DNA of 61,861 nt from Bacteroidales bacterium UBA6366 (lineage in GTDB: Bacteria; Bacteroidota; Bacteroidia; Bacteroidales; UBA932). The DNA is taken from positions 609 to 62,469 of the forward strand of contig DJRG01000057.1 of the NCBI GenBank assembly GCA_002438845.1. Reading direction: 5' to 3'. Both the position numbers and the translations under genes were made by a program. Position 1 is the stretch's first letter. Every line of letters begins with the position of its first letter. Below are positions 6,979 to 14,817 of this stretch, piece by piece. The notes beneath the pieces are model-generated. The model was given only the letters and a program-made list of their open reading frames with translations, did no database searches and was not told the DNA's origin.

Positions 6979-8331
6979 TTACTTGAGCGAAAAGCGCGCT
7001 CCGAAAGTCAGCATGAAGTCCAGAGGGCGTTCTTTGTAAATTGTCTGGACATCGGATTTGTCATCGAAATGGTAGCTGACACCTGGTTCGATGTAAAGTC
7101 CGAAATTCTTGGTCAATTTGGCCTGCAAACCGGCGGAGACATTCAACGACCATAGTAACGGCTTGACGTCGATGCCTTTGCGCGCACTGTCGCCTTGCCT
7201 TATACCAGCCAATGTCTCAGTTGTCACAGACTTTCCGGAGATGCATTTCTCCACCATTCCGCCTCCTCCAAGATAAAGAGAGAACCATTTTGAGTCAACA
7301 AGCGACGCTGTCATATTCAGAGGGATTCCAACGTACTTCAATGTCTGCTCCGTCTCGGTGATGGTACGACCAGCCTCAGTGGAGAATGTACTATGAAGCG
7401 TGGTGAACATGGCACCGGTCTCAAGACCGAACGCGCCGCAGAGCGGAAAATTGACAGTAAGAGCGAATCGTACAGGACGCTTGTGGTCAGAATTAGAGAT
7501 GACCGTGGAGGAACCATTCTTCAAATCCATCGGGGCCGCGCCCCTGGTCTGAATCTGGGCGTCATTTCCGACATTGCCACCGTCCGAATTGTCAATCAAG
7601 CCGTTAGCCGATGCCGGAGACGAACCGCGATAAAACATCCTGAGATCATAGACATCCTCGTTACGGCTGTCCATCGAGCCTCCAGAGAAGGACACATCCA
7701 ATGCGGCCTTACGCCTCGACTGCGCTGAATCATCCGTGGCCGAAATGTAATCAGACCAGTCCTCGCCGTCATGATCTGTCGTGACGACCACCGTCTTCTT
7801 ATTCACGGCTCCTTCAGATCTCTCAGTCGCAGAAATCTCATTCTCCGCCTCAACTTCAAGGATAACGGGGTCCGTCAAAACAGCGGATCCTTCCCTGACC
7901 TCGTAGGATTCTTCACGGATCTCGGCTGATTCTCCGCTTTCCACGACTTGGACTTTTGCCTCTTGTCTACGGGCCGGCGTCGTCTCTGCGAGAAGAGTGG
8001 CCGACTCAGGTTTCCTTACGATTTCCACAGAAGATTCCCGGCTTCCGTCATTGTTGACTGAAGAAGGTTGGCCGGAAGCCAGGGTCTCCTGTGACTTGCC
8101 CGATTGATTACCGGCGGGCGGCTCAAAAAGACGGAGTCCGGCGAAGACGCCCAAAGCCACAACCGCAGCAGCGGCCACAGAACGCCACAGGATCGGCATC
8201 GCGATCACACCATGTCTTTTCTCAGGGAAGACCGAAGACTCGATGTCCTCCCACAATCCTTCCGGCGCGGGCTCCTCATAGTCTTTCATTTTGTTTTGCA
8301 GGCCTTTCAGCCAATCCTTATCTTCCATCAT
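6979..8331 (-). CDS. dual-membrane-spanning anti-sigma factor (Dma-like)
   Basis: The 450 residues fall into four parts. A cytoplasmic N-terminus (about 1-45, with WLKGLQNKMKDYEEPAPEGLW) resembles sigma-binding heads. One membrane helix follows (about 47-68, VAAAAVVALGVFAGLRLF). A long polar, low-complexity linker covers about 70-260. The C-terminal outer-membrane beta-barrel domain covers about 270-450 and ends in FGARFSLK. The gene overlaps the ECF sigma gene by 4 bp. This is the layout of Dma proteins of Bacteroides thetaiotaomicron, which hold a sigma factor in the cytoplasm while their barrel sits in the outer membrane. Assignment rests on architecture and neighbourhood. Confidence 0.75.
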   Translation of the reverse strand: MMEDKDWLKGLQNKMKDYEEPAPEGLWEDIESSVFPEKRHGVIAMPILWRSVAAAAVVALGVFAGLRLFEPPAGNQSGKSQETLASGQPSSVNNDGSRESSVEIVRKPESATLLAETTPARRQEAKVQVVESGESAEIREESYEVREGSAVLTDPVILEVEAENEISATERSEGAVNKKTVVVTTDHDGEDWSDYISATDDSAQSRRKAALDVSFSGGSMDSRNEDVYDLRMFYRGSSPASANGLIDNSDGGNVGNDAQIQTRGAAPMDLKNGSSTVISNSDHKRPVRFALTVNFPLCGAFGLETGAMFTTLHSTFSTEAGRTITETEQTLKYVGIPLNMTASLVDSKWFSLYLGGGGMVEKCISGKSVTTETLAGIRQGDSARKGIDVKPLLWSLNVSAGLQAKLTKNFGLYIEPGVSYHFDDKSDVQTIYKERPLDFMLTFGARFSLK

Positions 8332-8897
8332 GTCGTCTCCGTTCTTTTCTTATACTCATTGATCTGTCTTGCCAGTATGGCTCTCGCCCTGTGGAGCTGA
8401 GAGGCCGATGTGCTTTCCGAGATTCCGAGCAGGGCGGCGATCTCCTTATGGCTTTTTTCCTCAAAGGCATAAAGGTTAAGCACAGTCCTGTAGCCTTCCG
8501 GCAGAGCCTGAATCATTTTTTGGATTTCCTCCGGCGGGACGCTCCCCACGTCCGGCTCTTCATCCTCTTCCTTGTCCGGCAGATCCCACTTGTACTCGAC
8601 AGTGTCGGATCTCTTCCGTTTGCGGATAAGTTTCAGAGCCTCGTTGACAGAAATCTGGCGCATCCACGCCTTCAGCGAGCCCTCGCCACGGTAGTCAAAC
8701 CGGTCCAAAGATGAGAATATCTTCACAAAACTGTCCTGAAGGACATCACGAAGATCCCCTCCGTCCGGCAGATAACGGGAACAGGTGGCCGCCAGATACC
8801 TTGAATAGCAGTCGTAAATCTGCCTCATTGCGGTGCGGTCACCTTTCCTTGCCTGTTCGACAAGAGCCTTTTCCATGTCTCCAGACAATGTTCCCAT
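8328..8897 (-). CDS. ECF sigma-70 factor (Das-like partner of the Dma protein)
   Basis: 189-residue RNA polymerase sigma factor. Region 2 includes DVLQDSFVKIFSSLDRFDYRGEGSLKAWMRQISVNEAL. Region 4 includes LPEGYRTVLNLYAFEEKSHKEIAALLGISESTSASQLHRAR, a helix-turn-helix that reads the -35 element. It is translated 20 bp after the NigD gene and overlaps the anti-sigma gene by 4 bp, so all three are one transcriptional unit. A second possible start lies seven codons in (MEKALVEQ). It probably directs its own operon, including nigD. Confidence 0.9.
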   Translation of the reverse strand: MGTLSGDMEKALVEQARKGDRTAMRQIYDCYSRYLAATCSRYLPDGGDLRDVLQDSFVKIFSSLDRFDYRGEGSLKAWMRQISVNEALKLIRKRKRSDTVEYKWDLPDKEEDEEPDVGSVPPEEIQKMIQALPEGYRTVLNLYAFEEKSHKEIAALLGISESTSASQLHRARAILARQINEYKKRTETT

Positions 8898-8917
8898 TCA
8901 ATCGGATCAGGATATTG

Positions 8918-9610
8918 TTATTTCTCTGGAAGAGTGAATCTTGAGAGGTATCTCACCTTTGCGGTCTTGTCGCCATCGTAATCCTTCCAATGCAATGTCA
9001 GTTCCTGTCCATCCTTGACATCCTCGAGAAGATCATCAATCTTGAAGGCAATCACACCTTCAGCCGGAGTGTAACCATCGTCGCCATTGTTGTCATGCCT
9101 CAAATAAAGGTCATGAGTCTCATGGTCAACAGCAAGATCAATGGTGTGCACAATCCTGTCGCCCTGTCCGACCAAAACGGCAAAGTGAAGGGTAAGGTAG
9201 CCATCCTCGCAGCACGTGATCCAATCTTTGTACAAGGCTATTGGCACATTGTTTTTCTTGCCGTACTCCTCATCATAAACAACAGCGTTCTTAGTACGTA
9301 CGGAATCTTGCCATTCGACCTTGACTTTTTTTGTGAACATGCTGCTGGCCTCCTGATCCTCGGAATACCGGAGCAATGCCCTGACCTCACGTTTGTAAGG
9401 ATTGACCCACCCCTTAGGCTCAAGGGTGGTCTTCTCATCCAACTGGAAATAGGTCACTCCAGAGTCGGTTGTCTTTATGGTCACAAGCGCGTTAGGGCCT
9501 GGATAAACATAAGGGCCATCATCCTTGGAGCATGATGACAAAGAAGCGGTCAATGCCGACACAACGGCCATAACGGCCAAAGCGATTTTGAAATTTTTCA
9601 TCTGTTTCAT
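8918..9610 (-). CDS. NigD-like lipoprotein
   Basis: A 230-residue exported lipoprotein with signal peptide and lipobox SLSSC, acylated at Cys27. The rest is a beta-rich NigD-type fold: VTIKTTDSGVTYFQLDEKTTLEPKGW near the N-terminus and a C-terminal FKIDDLL...DGQELTLHWKDYDGD region. NigD proteins are widespread in Bacteroidota. In B. thetaiotaomicron, NigD1 is the effector through which a Dma/Das pair raises vesicle production. Here the gene is directly upstream of such a pair. Its molecular activity is not known. Confidence 0.8.
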   Translation of the reverse strand: MKQMKNFKIALAVMAVVSALTASLSSCSKDDGPYVYPGPNALVTIKTTDSGVTYFQLDEKTTLEPKGWVNPYKREVRALLRYSEDQEASSMFTKKVKVEWQDSVRTKNAVVYDEEYGKKNNVPIALYKDWITCCEDGYLTLHFAVLVGQGDRIVHTIDLAVDHETHDLYLRHDNNGDDGYTPAEGVIAFKIDDLLEDVKDGQELTLHWKDYDGDKTAKVRYLSRFTLPEK

Positions 9611-9790
9611 ATCCTTTTATTTATTTTTTCCAGTCAACTAAATCCATACCACCCGAATTCTTGCGTAAAAATGCGAAAAAAAATTTAACTTGCGTTCCAT
9701 TTGGCAAGCGGAAAAAATAAGTCGCCTCAGATGGCGCATGTTATTTTTTAACGGCCGCTTGGGAAAAGGAATATAAACGGACTTACGCAG
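9611..9790. promoter_or_regulatory. divergent intergenic region nigD / nhaC with AT-rich hairpin
   Basis: 180 bp between divergent genes. It holds a strong stem AAAAAATAA (9712-9720) / TTATTTTTT (9741-9749) with an inner GCC/GGC pair, and a smaller CTTGC...GCAAG hairpin around 9689-9707. No clean TAnnTTTG promoter was found in either direction. That is compatible with ECF-sigma control of the nigD side, but no specific ECF motif can be named. Confidence 0.35.
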
Positions 9791-11233
9791 ATGAAGAAAA
9801 TTACCATGTTCAGGGTGGGAATATCCCTGATTCCGATCCTGATTCTTGTGACCCTGCTGGCATTGAACATCAGCATATTCGGAAGTGACGCGATACTCGG
9901 GGCGAGCCAGGTTGCGCTGCTTTTCTCCGCCGGAGTCGCCATCTGGCTGGCGATGTGGTTGTTCAAGGTTCCGTGGCAGGATTTTGAGGAGGCTATCAAA
10001 AGCAACATCGGAGACGTGACAACCGCAATCGTCATCCTGTTCCTCATCGGAGCCATCTCCGGGACCTGGACCATGAGCGGAATCGTGCCGACATTCATCT
10101 ACTACGGGGTCAAGATCATCAGCCCAAAGATATTCCTGCTCACCGCCTGCGTGATCTGCGCCCTTGTCTCGGTCATGATCGGAAGCTCATGGACCACCAT
10201 CGCGACGATCGGAGTGGCTCTGCTCGGCATCGGGAAGGCACAAGGATTCAGTGACGGGATGATTGCCGGAGCGATCATCTCGGGAGCGTACTTCGGAGAC
10301 AAGATCTCCCCCCTGTCGGACACCACCGTTCTGGCCTCGTCAATGAGCAAGGTCCCGATGTTCGAGCACATCCGCTACCTGATGTACACTACGGTGCCGT
10401 CAATAGTGATCACACTCATCATATTCACAATCCTCGGATTCTCGCACTCCGGAAGCGACGCTTCGCTGATCAATGAATATTCCTCCGTCCTCGACTCGAA
10501 ATTCAACATCACCCCTTGGCTGCTGGTTGTGCCGGCGCTGACCGCGGTGATGATCGCGCGAAAGATGCCGGCCCTCATCGTGCTGGCTCTGTCCACGGCG
10601 ATGGCATCGGTAGCCGCGATAATATTCCAGCCAGACATAATCCGGGAGATAGGTGCGGGAGTCGCCACAAGCGGGTCTAACGCCAAAATCCTGTTCACGG
10701 GCACGATAGAATCCATCTACAATTCCGTCTCGGTGGAGACCGGCAACCCGGAAGTGAACCAACTCGTGGCGTCAAAAGGAATGCTGGGCATGCTGAACAC
10801 TGTCTACCTCATCATCTGCGCGATGTGCTTCGGAGCGGCGATGAAGGCGAGCGGAATGCTGCATCACCTCGCGTCCATGATACTTCCGCTGACAAAACGC
10901 AGGACCAGTCTGGTGACCTCAACCGTTGTCACGGGAACTGCCCTGAACGGGATTGTCTCGGATCAGTATCTTGCCATCATCCTGACCTCCAGCCTGTTCA
11001 AGGACGTTTATGAAAAAGAGGGCTACGAGAACAGGCTGCTAAGCCGCTCGGTTGAGGATTCGGCGACCGTCACTTCGCCTCTATACCCGTGGAGCAGCTG
11101 CGGGATGACTCAGGCCACGATCCTCAGCGTGCCGACCCTGACCTACCTCCCGTACTGCTTTTTCAACATCATCAGCCCGATGATGAGCATTACAGTGGCC
11201 GCCATCGGCTACAAGATATTCAAAAAAGGATAA
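9791..11233 (+). CDS. nhaC: Na+/H+ antiporter, NhaC family
   Basis: 480-residue inner membrane protein with about a dozen hydrophobic helices. Family signatures include the segment AGAIISGAYFGDKISPLSDTT and, near the C-terminus, SVEDSATVTSPLYPWSSCG, both conserved in NhaC transporters. It exchanges sodium for protons. The monocistronic gene precedes an AraC regulator by 62 bp, so the regulator may control it. Malate-lactate antiporters (MleN) are close relatives and cannot be fully excluded. Confidence 0.9.
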   Translation: MKKITMFRVGISLIPILILVTLLALNISIFGSDAILGASQVALLFSAGVAIWLAMWLFKVPWQDFEEAIKSNIGDVTTAIVILFLIGAISGTWTMSGIVPTFIYYGVKIISPKIFLLTACVICALVSVMIGSSWTTIATIGVALLGIGKAQGFSDGMIAGAIISGAYFGDKISPLSDTTVLASSMSKVPMFEHIRYLMYTTVPSIVITLIIFTILGFSHSGSDASLINEYSSVLDSKFNITPWLLVVPALTAVMIARKMPALIVLALSTAMASVAAIIFQPDIIREIGAGVATSGSNAKILFTGTIESIYNSVSVETGNPEVNQLVASKGMLGMLNTVYLIICAMCFGAAMKASGMLHHLASMILPLTKRRTSLVTSTVVTGTALNGIVSDQYLAIILTSSLFKDVYEKEGYENRLLSRSVEDSATVTSPLYPWSSCGMTQATILSVPTLTYLPYCFFNIISPMMSITVAAIGYKIFKKG

Positions 11234-11295
11234 TAACAAGGATTATTCGCCTATTTGTCCAAAATTGTGTATTTTTGAACATCTTTTGATAAGAA

Positions 11296-12261
11296 ATGGA
11301 CAAATACAGAAAAATAAACAATTTTGACATCCAGTTGCTGAGAGGTTTCCCTGGCCTGACCGTCTACAATGATCAACTCTTCCTTAATGACAGCATTGAT
11401 GACAAATGGCCGAGAAAAATCAAAATGTTCCCTTCCCTGCCGGCGAAGATGCGCTTCACGGCGATATTCCTCTGCGTTGACGGTGAAGCGCACGCCAGAG
11501 TCTCCGGCAGGGACTATGTCATCAAGACCAATGACATCTTCATGGTCAGTCTGGGCAACATCGTCGAGAGCGTCAGAATCACCGACAACTTCAAGTCAAT
11601 CTCTGTGTCCATTCTTCCTGACTGTAGTCTGATGAAGTTCACCTACGGCAGCGCCAGATTCCTGCGCAACTCGTTGTACGATCCAAAGATACTCCACCTT
11701 ACCCCGGAGGAGAGCAAACGAATGCTGTCCTTTTTCACCACTGTCAAGAACATCATCCTCTTCGATAGCGACGTGTTCAAATCCGAGGCGCTGGAAGGAG
11801 CCTACATAATGCTTGCGAGCTACCTTTCGGCCCATCTTATGAACAATGAGAGCAAAGAGAACGCGCATCCTATGACAAAGTGGAGAAGCAATGAGCTTCT
11901 GCGCCGATTCCTCATAGAAGTCAGTCAGAACTACACGGTCGAAAGAAGTGTCCAGTTCTACGCCGAGAAACTGTTCGTCTCCCCGAAATACTTCGCCCAG
12001 ATGATCTACAAGGAATCTGGCAAGCATGCGAAAGACTGGATCCGCGAATTTGTCATAAAAGACGCCAAGACCATGCTCAAGAGCGGCAATTACACCATCC
12101 AGGAAATCAGCGAGGCCTTGCATTTCGCAAACCAGTCTTTCTTCGGAAAGTATTTCAAGGAAGCCGTCGGCTGCTCCCCGAAGATGTACAAGGAGCAGGC
12201 TACTTCCGATCCTTCAGAAGATCCCGAATTTCCTCAAGAAGAACCACATCATCAGGCTTAG
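11296..12261 (+). CDS. AraC-family transcriptional regulator
   Basis: 321 residues. The N-terminal 190 resemble a cupin-like sensor domain (FLCVDGEAHARVSGRDYVIKTNDIFMVS). The C-terminal HTH_18 domain runs from about 200 to 300 with VERSVQFYAEKLFVSPKYFAQMIYKESG and IQEISEALHFANQSFFGKYFKEAVGCSPKMY. A TATTTTTG element (11270-11277) just upstream could be its promoter, though no TTTG lies at 19 nt. The acidic tail after the HTH is encoded opposite the end of mscL (62-bp antisense overlap). The effector is unknown; nhaC upstream is a plausible target. Confidence 0.9.
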   Translation: MDKYRKINNFDIQLLRGFPGLTVYNDQLFLNDSIDDKWPRKIKMFPSLPAKMRFTAIFLCVDGEAHARVSGRDYVIKTNDIFMVSLGNIVESVRITDNFKSISVSILPDCSLMKFTYGSARFLRNSLYDPKILHLTPEESKRMLSFFTTVKNIILFDSDVFKSEALEGAYIMLASYLSAHLMNNESKENAHPMTKWRSNELLRRFLIEVSQNYTVERSVQFYAEKLFVSPKYFAQMIYKESGKHAKDWIREFVIKDAKTMLKSGNYTIQEISEALHFANQSFFGKYFKEAVGCSPKMYKEQATSDPSEDPEFPQEEPHHQA

Positions 12262-12640
12262 GCGCCGGTGCGGCGGGAGCGGCGGGAGCCTCTTCCTTCT
12301 TTATCCTCTGCAATTTAGCCAATCCCTTGATGGCAAGGAATATACTAAAGGCGATGATCAAGAAATTGACCGTCTCCTGAATGAAGTTACCATAATTGAG
12401 AGTCACAGCCGGCTTGATCACTTCCGAGCCTTCCATGACAGCCTTGTGAAGGACAATCTTAAGATTAGTGAAATCGAAGCCGCCGATGAGCACCCCGACG
12501 CACGGCATGATGATGTCGTTGACCAGTGAGGTGACAATCTTTCCGAAAGCGCCACCGACAACAACACCGACAGCCAGATCGATCACATTGCCTTTCATCG
12601 CAAAGTCCTTGAACTCGGACCAAAATTTGCTTTTTACCAT
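12200..12640 (-). CDS. mscL: large-conductance mechanosensitive channel (MscL)
   Basis: Tension-gated inner membrane channel that relieves hypo-osmotic shock. The first helix reads FKDFAMKGNVIDLAVGVVVGGAFGKIVTSLVNDIIMP, the MscL signature, and the second spans FLIIAFSIFLAIKGL. The C-terminal amphipathic bundle is LLEEIRDLLKDRK. The start at 12640 (MVKSKFW) is chosen over an upstream ATG whose 24 residues lie inside the neighbouring gene. It begins one base after the stop of the MurU-like gene, so it is the last cistron of the cell-wall operon. Length is 146 residues. Confidence 0.95.
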   Translation of the reverse strand: MVKSKFWSEFKDFAMKGNVIDLAVGVVVGGAFGKIVTSLVNDIIMPCVGVLIGGFDFTNLKIVLHKAVMEGSEVIKPAVTLNYGNFIQETVNFLIIAFSIFLAIKGLAKLQRIKKEEAPAAPAAPAPKPDDVVLLEEIRDLLKDRK

Positions 12641-12641
12641 A

Positions 12642-13391
12642 TTAGTTGTTTTTAAGTGTGTTTCCGACAAAATCCTCCGCTTCCGCCAAGGTCTCAAACT
12701 TACCCACATCAATCAGACGAAGTTCATTCGGCACGATGCCATAGACCGGATGCCTGTCACATTCCTGAATATAAAAGTCAGTTATCGAGAAGCGGTCGCC
12801 CCATCCATCCTCATCAAAAACTTTGAATATGCCGTCGGAGATGTAATGGATGCCTGAGAAAGCATATCTACGGAACCTTGCGGGATCAATGTTCCCGTAT
12901 GGACTCCGTACCTCTCCGGTAGCGAGGTTAGTCCAACCGACAAGTCTCATGTCATCGTCGAAAAGGAAATATCTCTGAGTCTTCCGGTCGCTGACAAGGA
13001 TGTTCGAGAGGGCGTCCGGACGGGCCTGCCCGATGAACCAGTTCACATCCAAGTCAGACAGGATGTCCACATTGTGGACAAGGAACGGGCCGCCTTCCAG
13101 CAACGGACGGGCGAATTTGATCCCGCCGCCTGTCTCACGAAGAAAGTCTCTTTCATCCGAGAAGCTGACGTTCACACCGAAATCCTCCTGCTCGTGGACA
13201 TAGCCGATGATCGAATCGGGGAAATGATGCACATTGATCACGAAATCCGAAATCCCGGCATCCTTGAGCTTTGACACGACGTGATAAAGAAGCGGCTTCC
13301 CTTGAATCGGCACCAGAGCCTTAGGCAGGGTGTCCGTGATCGGTCTTAGCCTCGTTCCGAGGCCCGCCGCGAAAATCATGGCCTTCATCAC
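12642..13391 (-). CDS. MurU-like sugar-1-phosphate nucleotidyltransferase
   Basis: 249 residues with the NTP-transferase signature MIFAAGLGTRLRPITDTLPKAL. The acceptor-site segment RETGGGIKFARPLLEGGPFLVHNVDIL strongly resembles MurU, the uridylyltransferase that turns MurNAc-1-phosphate into UDP-MurNAc in Pseudomonas. It overlaps by 4 bp the gene for an AmgK-like kinase, its functional partner in that pathway. This makes the recycling role likely. Other hexose-1-phosphate nucleotidyltransferases (for example mannose-1-P guanylyltransferases) share the fold, so the sugar is inferred. Confidence 0.8.
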   Translation of the reverse strand: MMKAMIFAAGLGTRLRPITDTLPKALVPIQGKPLLYHVVSKLKDAGISDFVINVHHFPDSIIGYVHEQEDFGVNVSFSDERDFLRETGGGIKFARPLLEGGPFLVHNVDILSDLDVNWFIGQARPDALSNILVSDRKTQRYFLFDDDMRLVGWTNLATGEVRSPYGNIDPARFRRYAFSGIHYISDGIFKVFDEDGWGDRFSITDFYIQECDRHPVYGIVPNELRLIDVGKFETLAEAEDFVGNTLKNN

Positions 13392-14803
13392 AGTATCTTC
13401 TCAATGTCCAACTCTCTGTGAGTGACCGTGATCTTAATGTCAAACCGGTCGGCAAGGTGCTGTGCCAGATGCTCGGCGCAATAGACAGACCTATGCTGTC
13501 CCCCGGTACAGCCGAAGCAGACCTGCAAATGGGTGAATTTCCTCTCTATAAAGCATTTGACATGATTGTCAACCAAGTCATAGACATTATTGAGGAACTT
13601 GGAGACCCCGCCGTCATCCTCCAGAAATTTGATGACTTCCTTGTCCAGACCGGTGAACTGACGGTAGTGCTCGTACTTTCCAGGATTGTTGATCGCGCGG
13701 CAGTCGAAAACGTAGCCGCCTCCGTTGCCTGTCGTGTCAACTGGAATACCCTTCTTGTAGGCAAAGCTGAACACTTTGACTTCCAAGCGTTTGTCTTCGG
13801 CGATATTATTGAATTGCGACATTGTCGTCAACTTTGTAAGAATCTCGTTCAGGTAAGGATAGTCCTCGAACGGCTTCTGGAGAAGACGCCGCAGATTGCT
13901 CAAGGCATAAGGCACACTGGCGAGAAAATGCGGCTTCTTCTCGAAGTACCCTCTGAAACCATAGGCCCCCAAAACCTGAAGGGTCCTGAAAAGGACGAAC
14001 AGGCGAAGCCTCTCGTTGAAATGCTCCTCATCTACCTCCGTGTAGCCCTTCAATGCCCTGAGATAAGTCTGGATCATCTCCTTGCGAAGATTCTCAGGGT
14101 ACCGTGACTTCGCCTGCCAGATGAAGGAAGCCACATCGTAGTAGATGGGTCCCCTGCGGCCGCCTTGGAAGTCAATAAAGTACGGTTCTCCGTCCTTCAT
14201 CATCACATTTCGCGCCTGGAAATCCCGGTACATGAACGTGTCGCCCATATCCCGCATCAGATCCACCTTGAGCCTCTCGAAATCGTCCTGAAGCCTGACC
14301 TCATTGAACTCCAGGCCGGTAGCTTTCAGAAAGCAATACTTGAAATAGTTCAGATCAAAGAGAATCATCCTCTCGTTGAACTCCGGCTCGGGATAGCAGA
14401 CGGACCAGTCCAGCCCTTCGGCCCCTTTGAACTGAAGCTTAGGCAGCATCTCCATCGCATGGCACAACAGACGGCATTCGTAGGAACTATATTCACCGCT
14501 CTCGCGCCCTTGGGTAACGACCTTGTAAAGCTGGTCATCCCCGAGATCCTCCTGAATGTAGCGCATCCCGTCCTCGCTGACCGCAAGCACCTTAGGCACT
14601 TTGATCCCTTTACTGAGGAAATGAGCGCTGAGGCTGACGAACGCATTGTTCTCTTCGTGGTTCGTCCCTATGACACCGATAATGGAGATATTCCCGCCCT
14701 TGAGACGGAAATATCTCCTGTTGCTTCCGGAGGAGTTGAGTTCCTCCGTGTCACTTACCTTCTGACCTGTATAACTTTCAAATAAGCTTCTGAGTTTGTT
14801 CAT
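13388..14803 (-). CDS. AmgK-like sugar kinase fused to a RapZ C-terminal domain
   Basis: 471 residues. Residues 1 to about 330 are an APH/choline-kinase-type phosphotransferase with catalytic loop YRDFQARNVM and metal site IDFQGGRRGPIYYDVASF, as in AmgK, the anomeric MurNAc/GlcNAc 1-kinase. The first loop residue is Tyr where His is usual. Residues about 350-471 match the C-terminal domain of RapZ: VFDCRAINNPG, FTGLDKEV and GCTGGQHRSVYCAEHLA. In E. coli that domain binds glucosamine-6-phosphate and RNA and controls GlmS. The N-terminal GTPase-like half of RapZ is absent. The fusion suggests a salvage kinase carrying an amino-sugar sensor. Confidence 0.85.
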   Translation of the reverse strand: MNKLRSLFESYTGQKVSDTEELNSSGSNRRYFRLKGGNISIIGVIGTNHEENNAFVSLSAHFLSKGIKVPKVLAVSEDGMRYIQEDLGDDQLYKVVTQGRESGEYSSYECRLLCHAMEMLPKLQFKGAEGLDWSVCYPEPEFNERMILFDLNYFKYCFLKATGLEFNEVRLQDDFERLKVDLMRDMGDTFMYRDFQARNVMMKDGEPYFIDFQGGRRGPIYYDVASFIWQAKSRYPENLRKEMIQTYLRALKGYTEVDEEHFNERLRLFVLFRTLQVLGAYGFRGYFEKKPHFLASVPYALSNLRRLLQKPFEDYPYLNEILTKLTTMSQFNNIAEDKRLEVKVFSFAYKKGIPVDTTGNGGGYVFDCRAINNPGKYEHYRQFTGLDKEVIKFLEDDGGVSKFLNNVYDLVDNHVKCFIERKFTHLQVCFGCTGGQHRSVYCAEHLAQHLADRFDIKITVTHRELDIEKIL

Positions 14804-14817
14804 TAATGTCTGACCTG

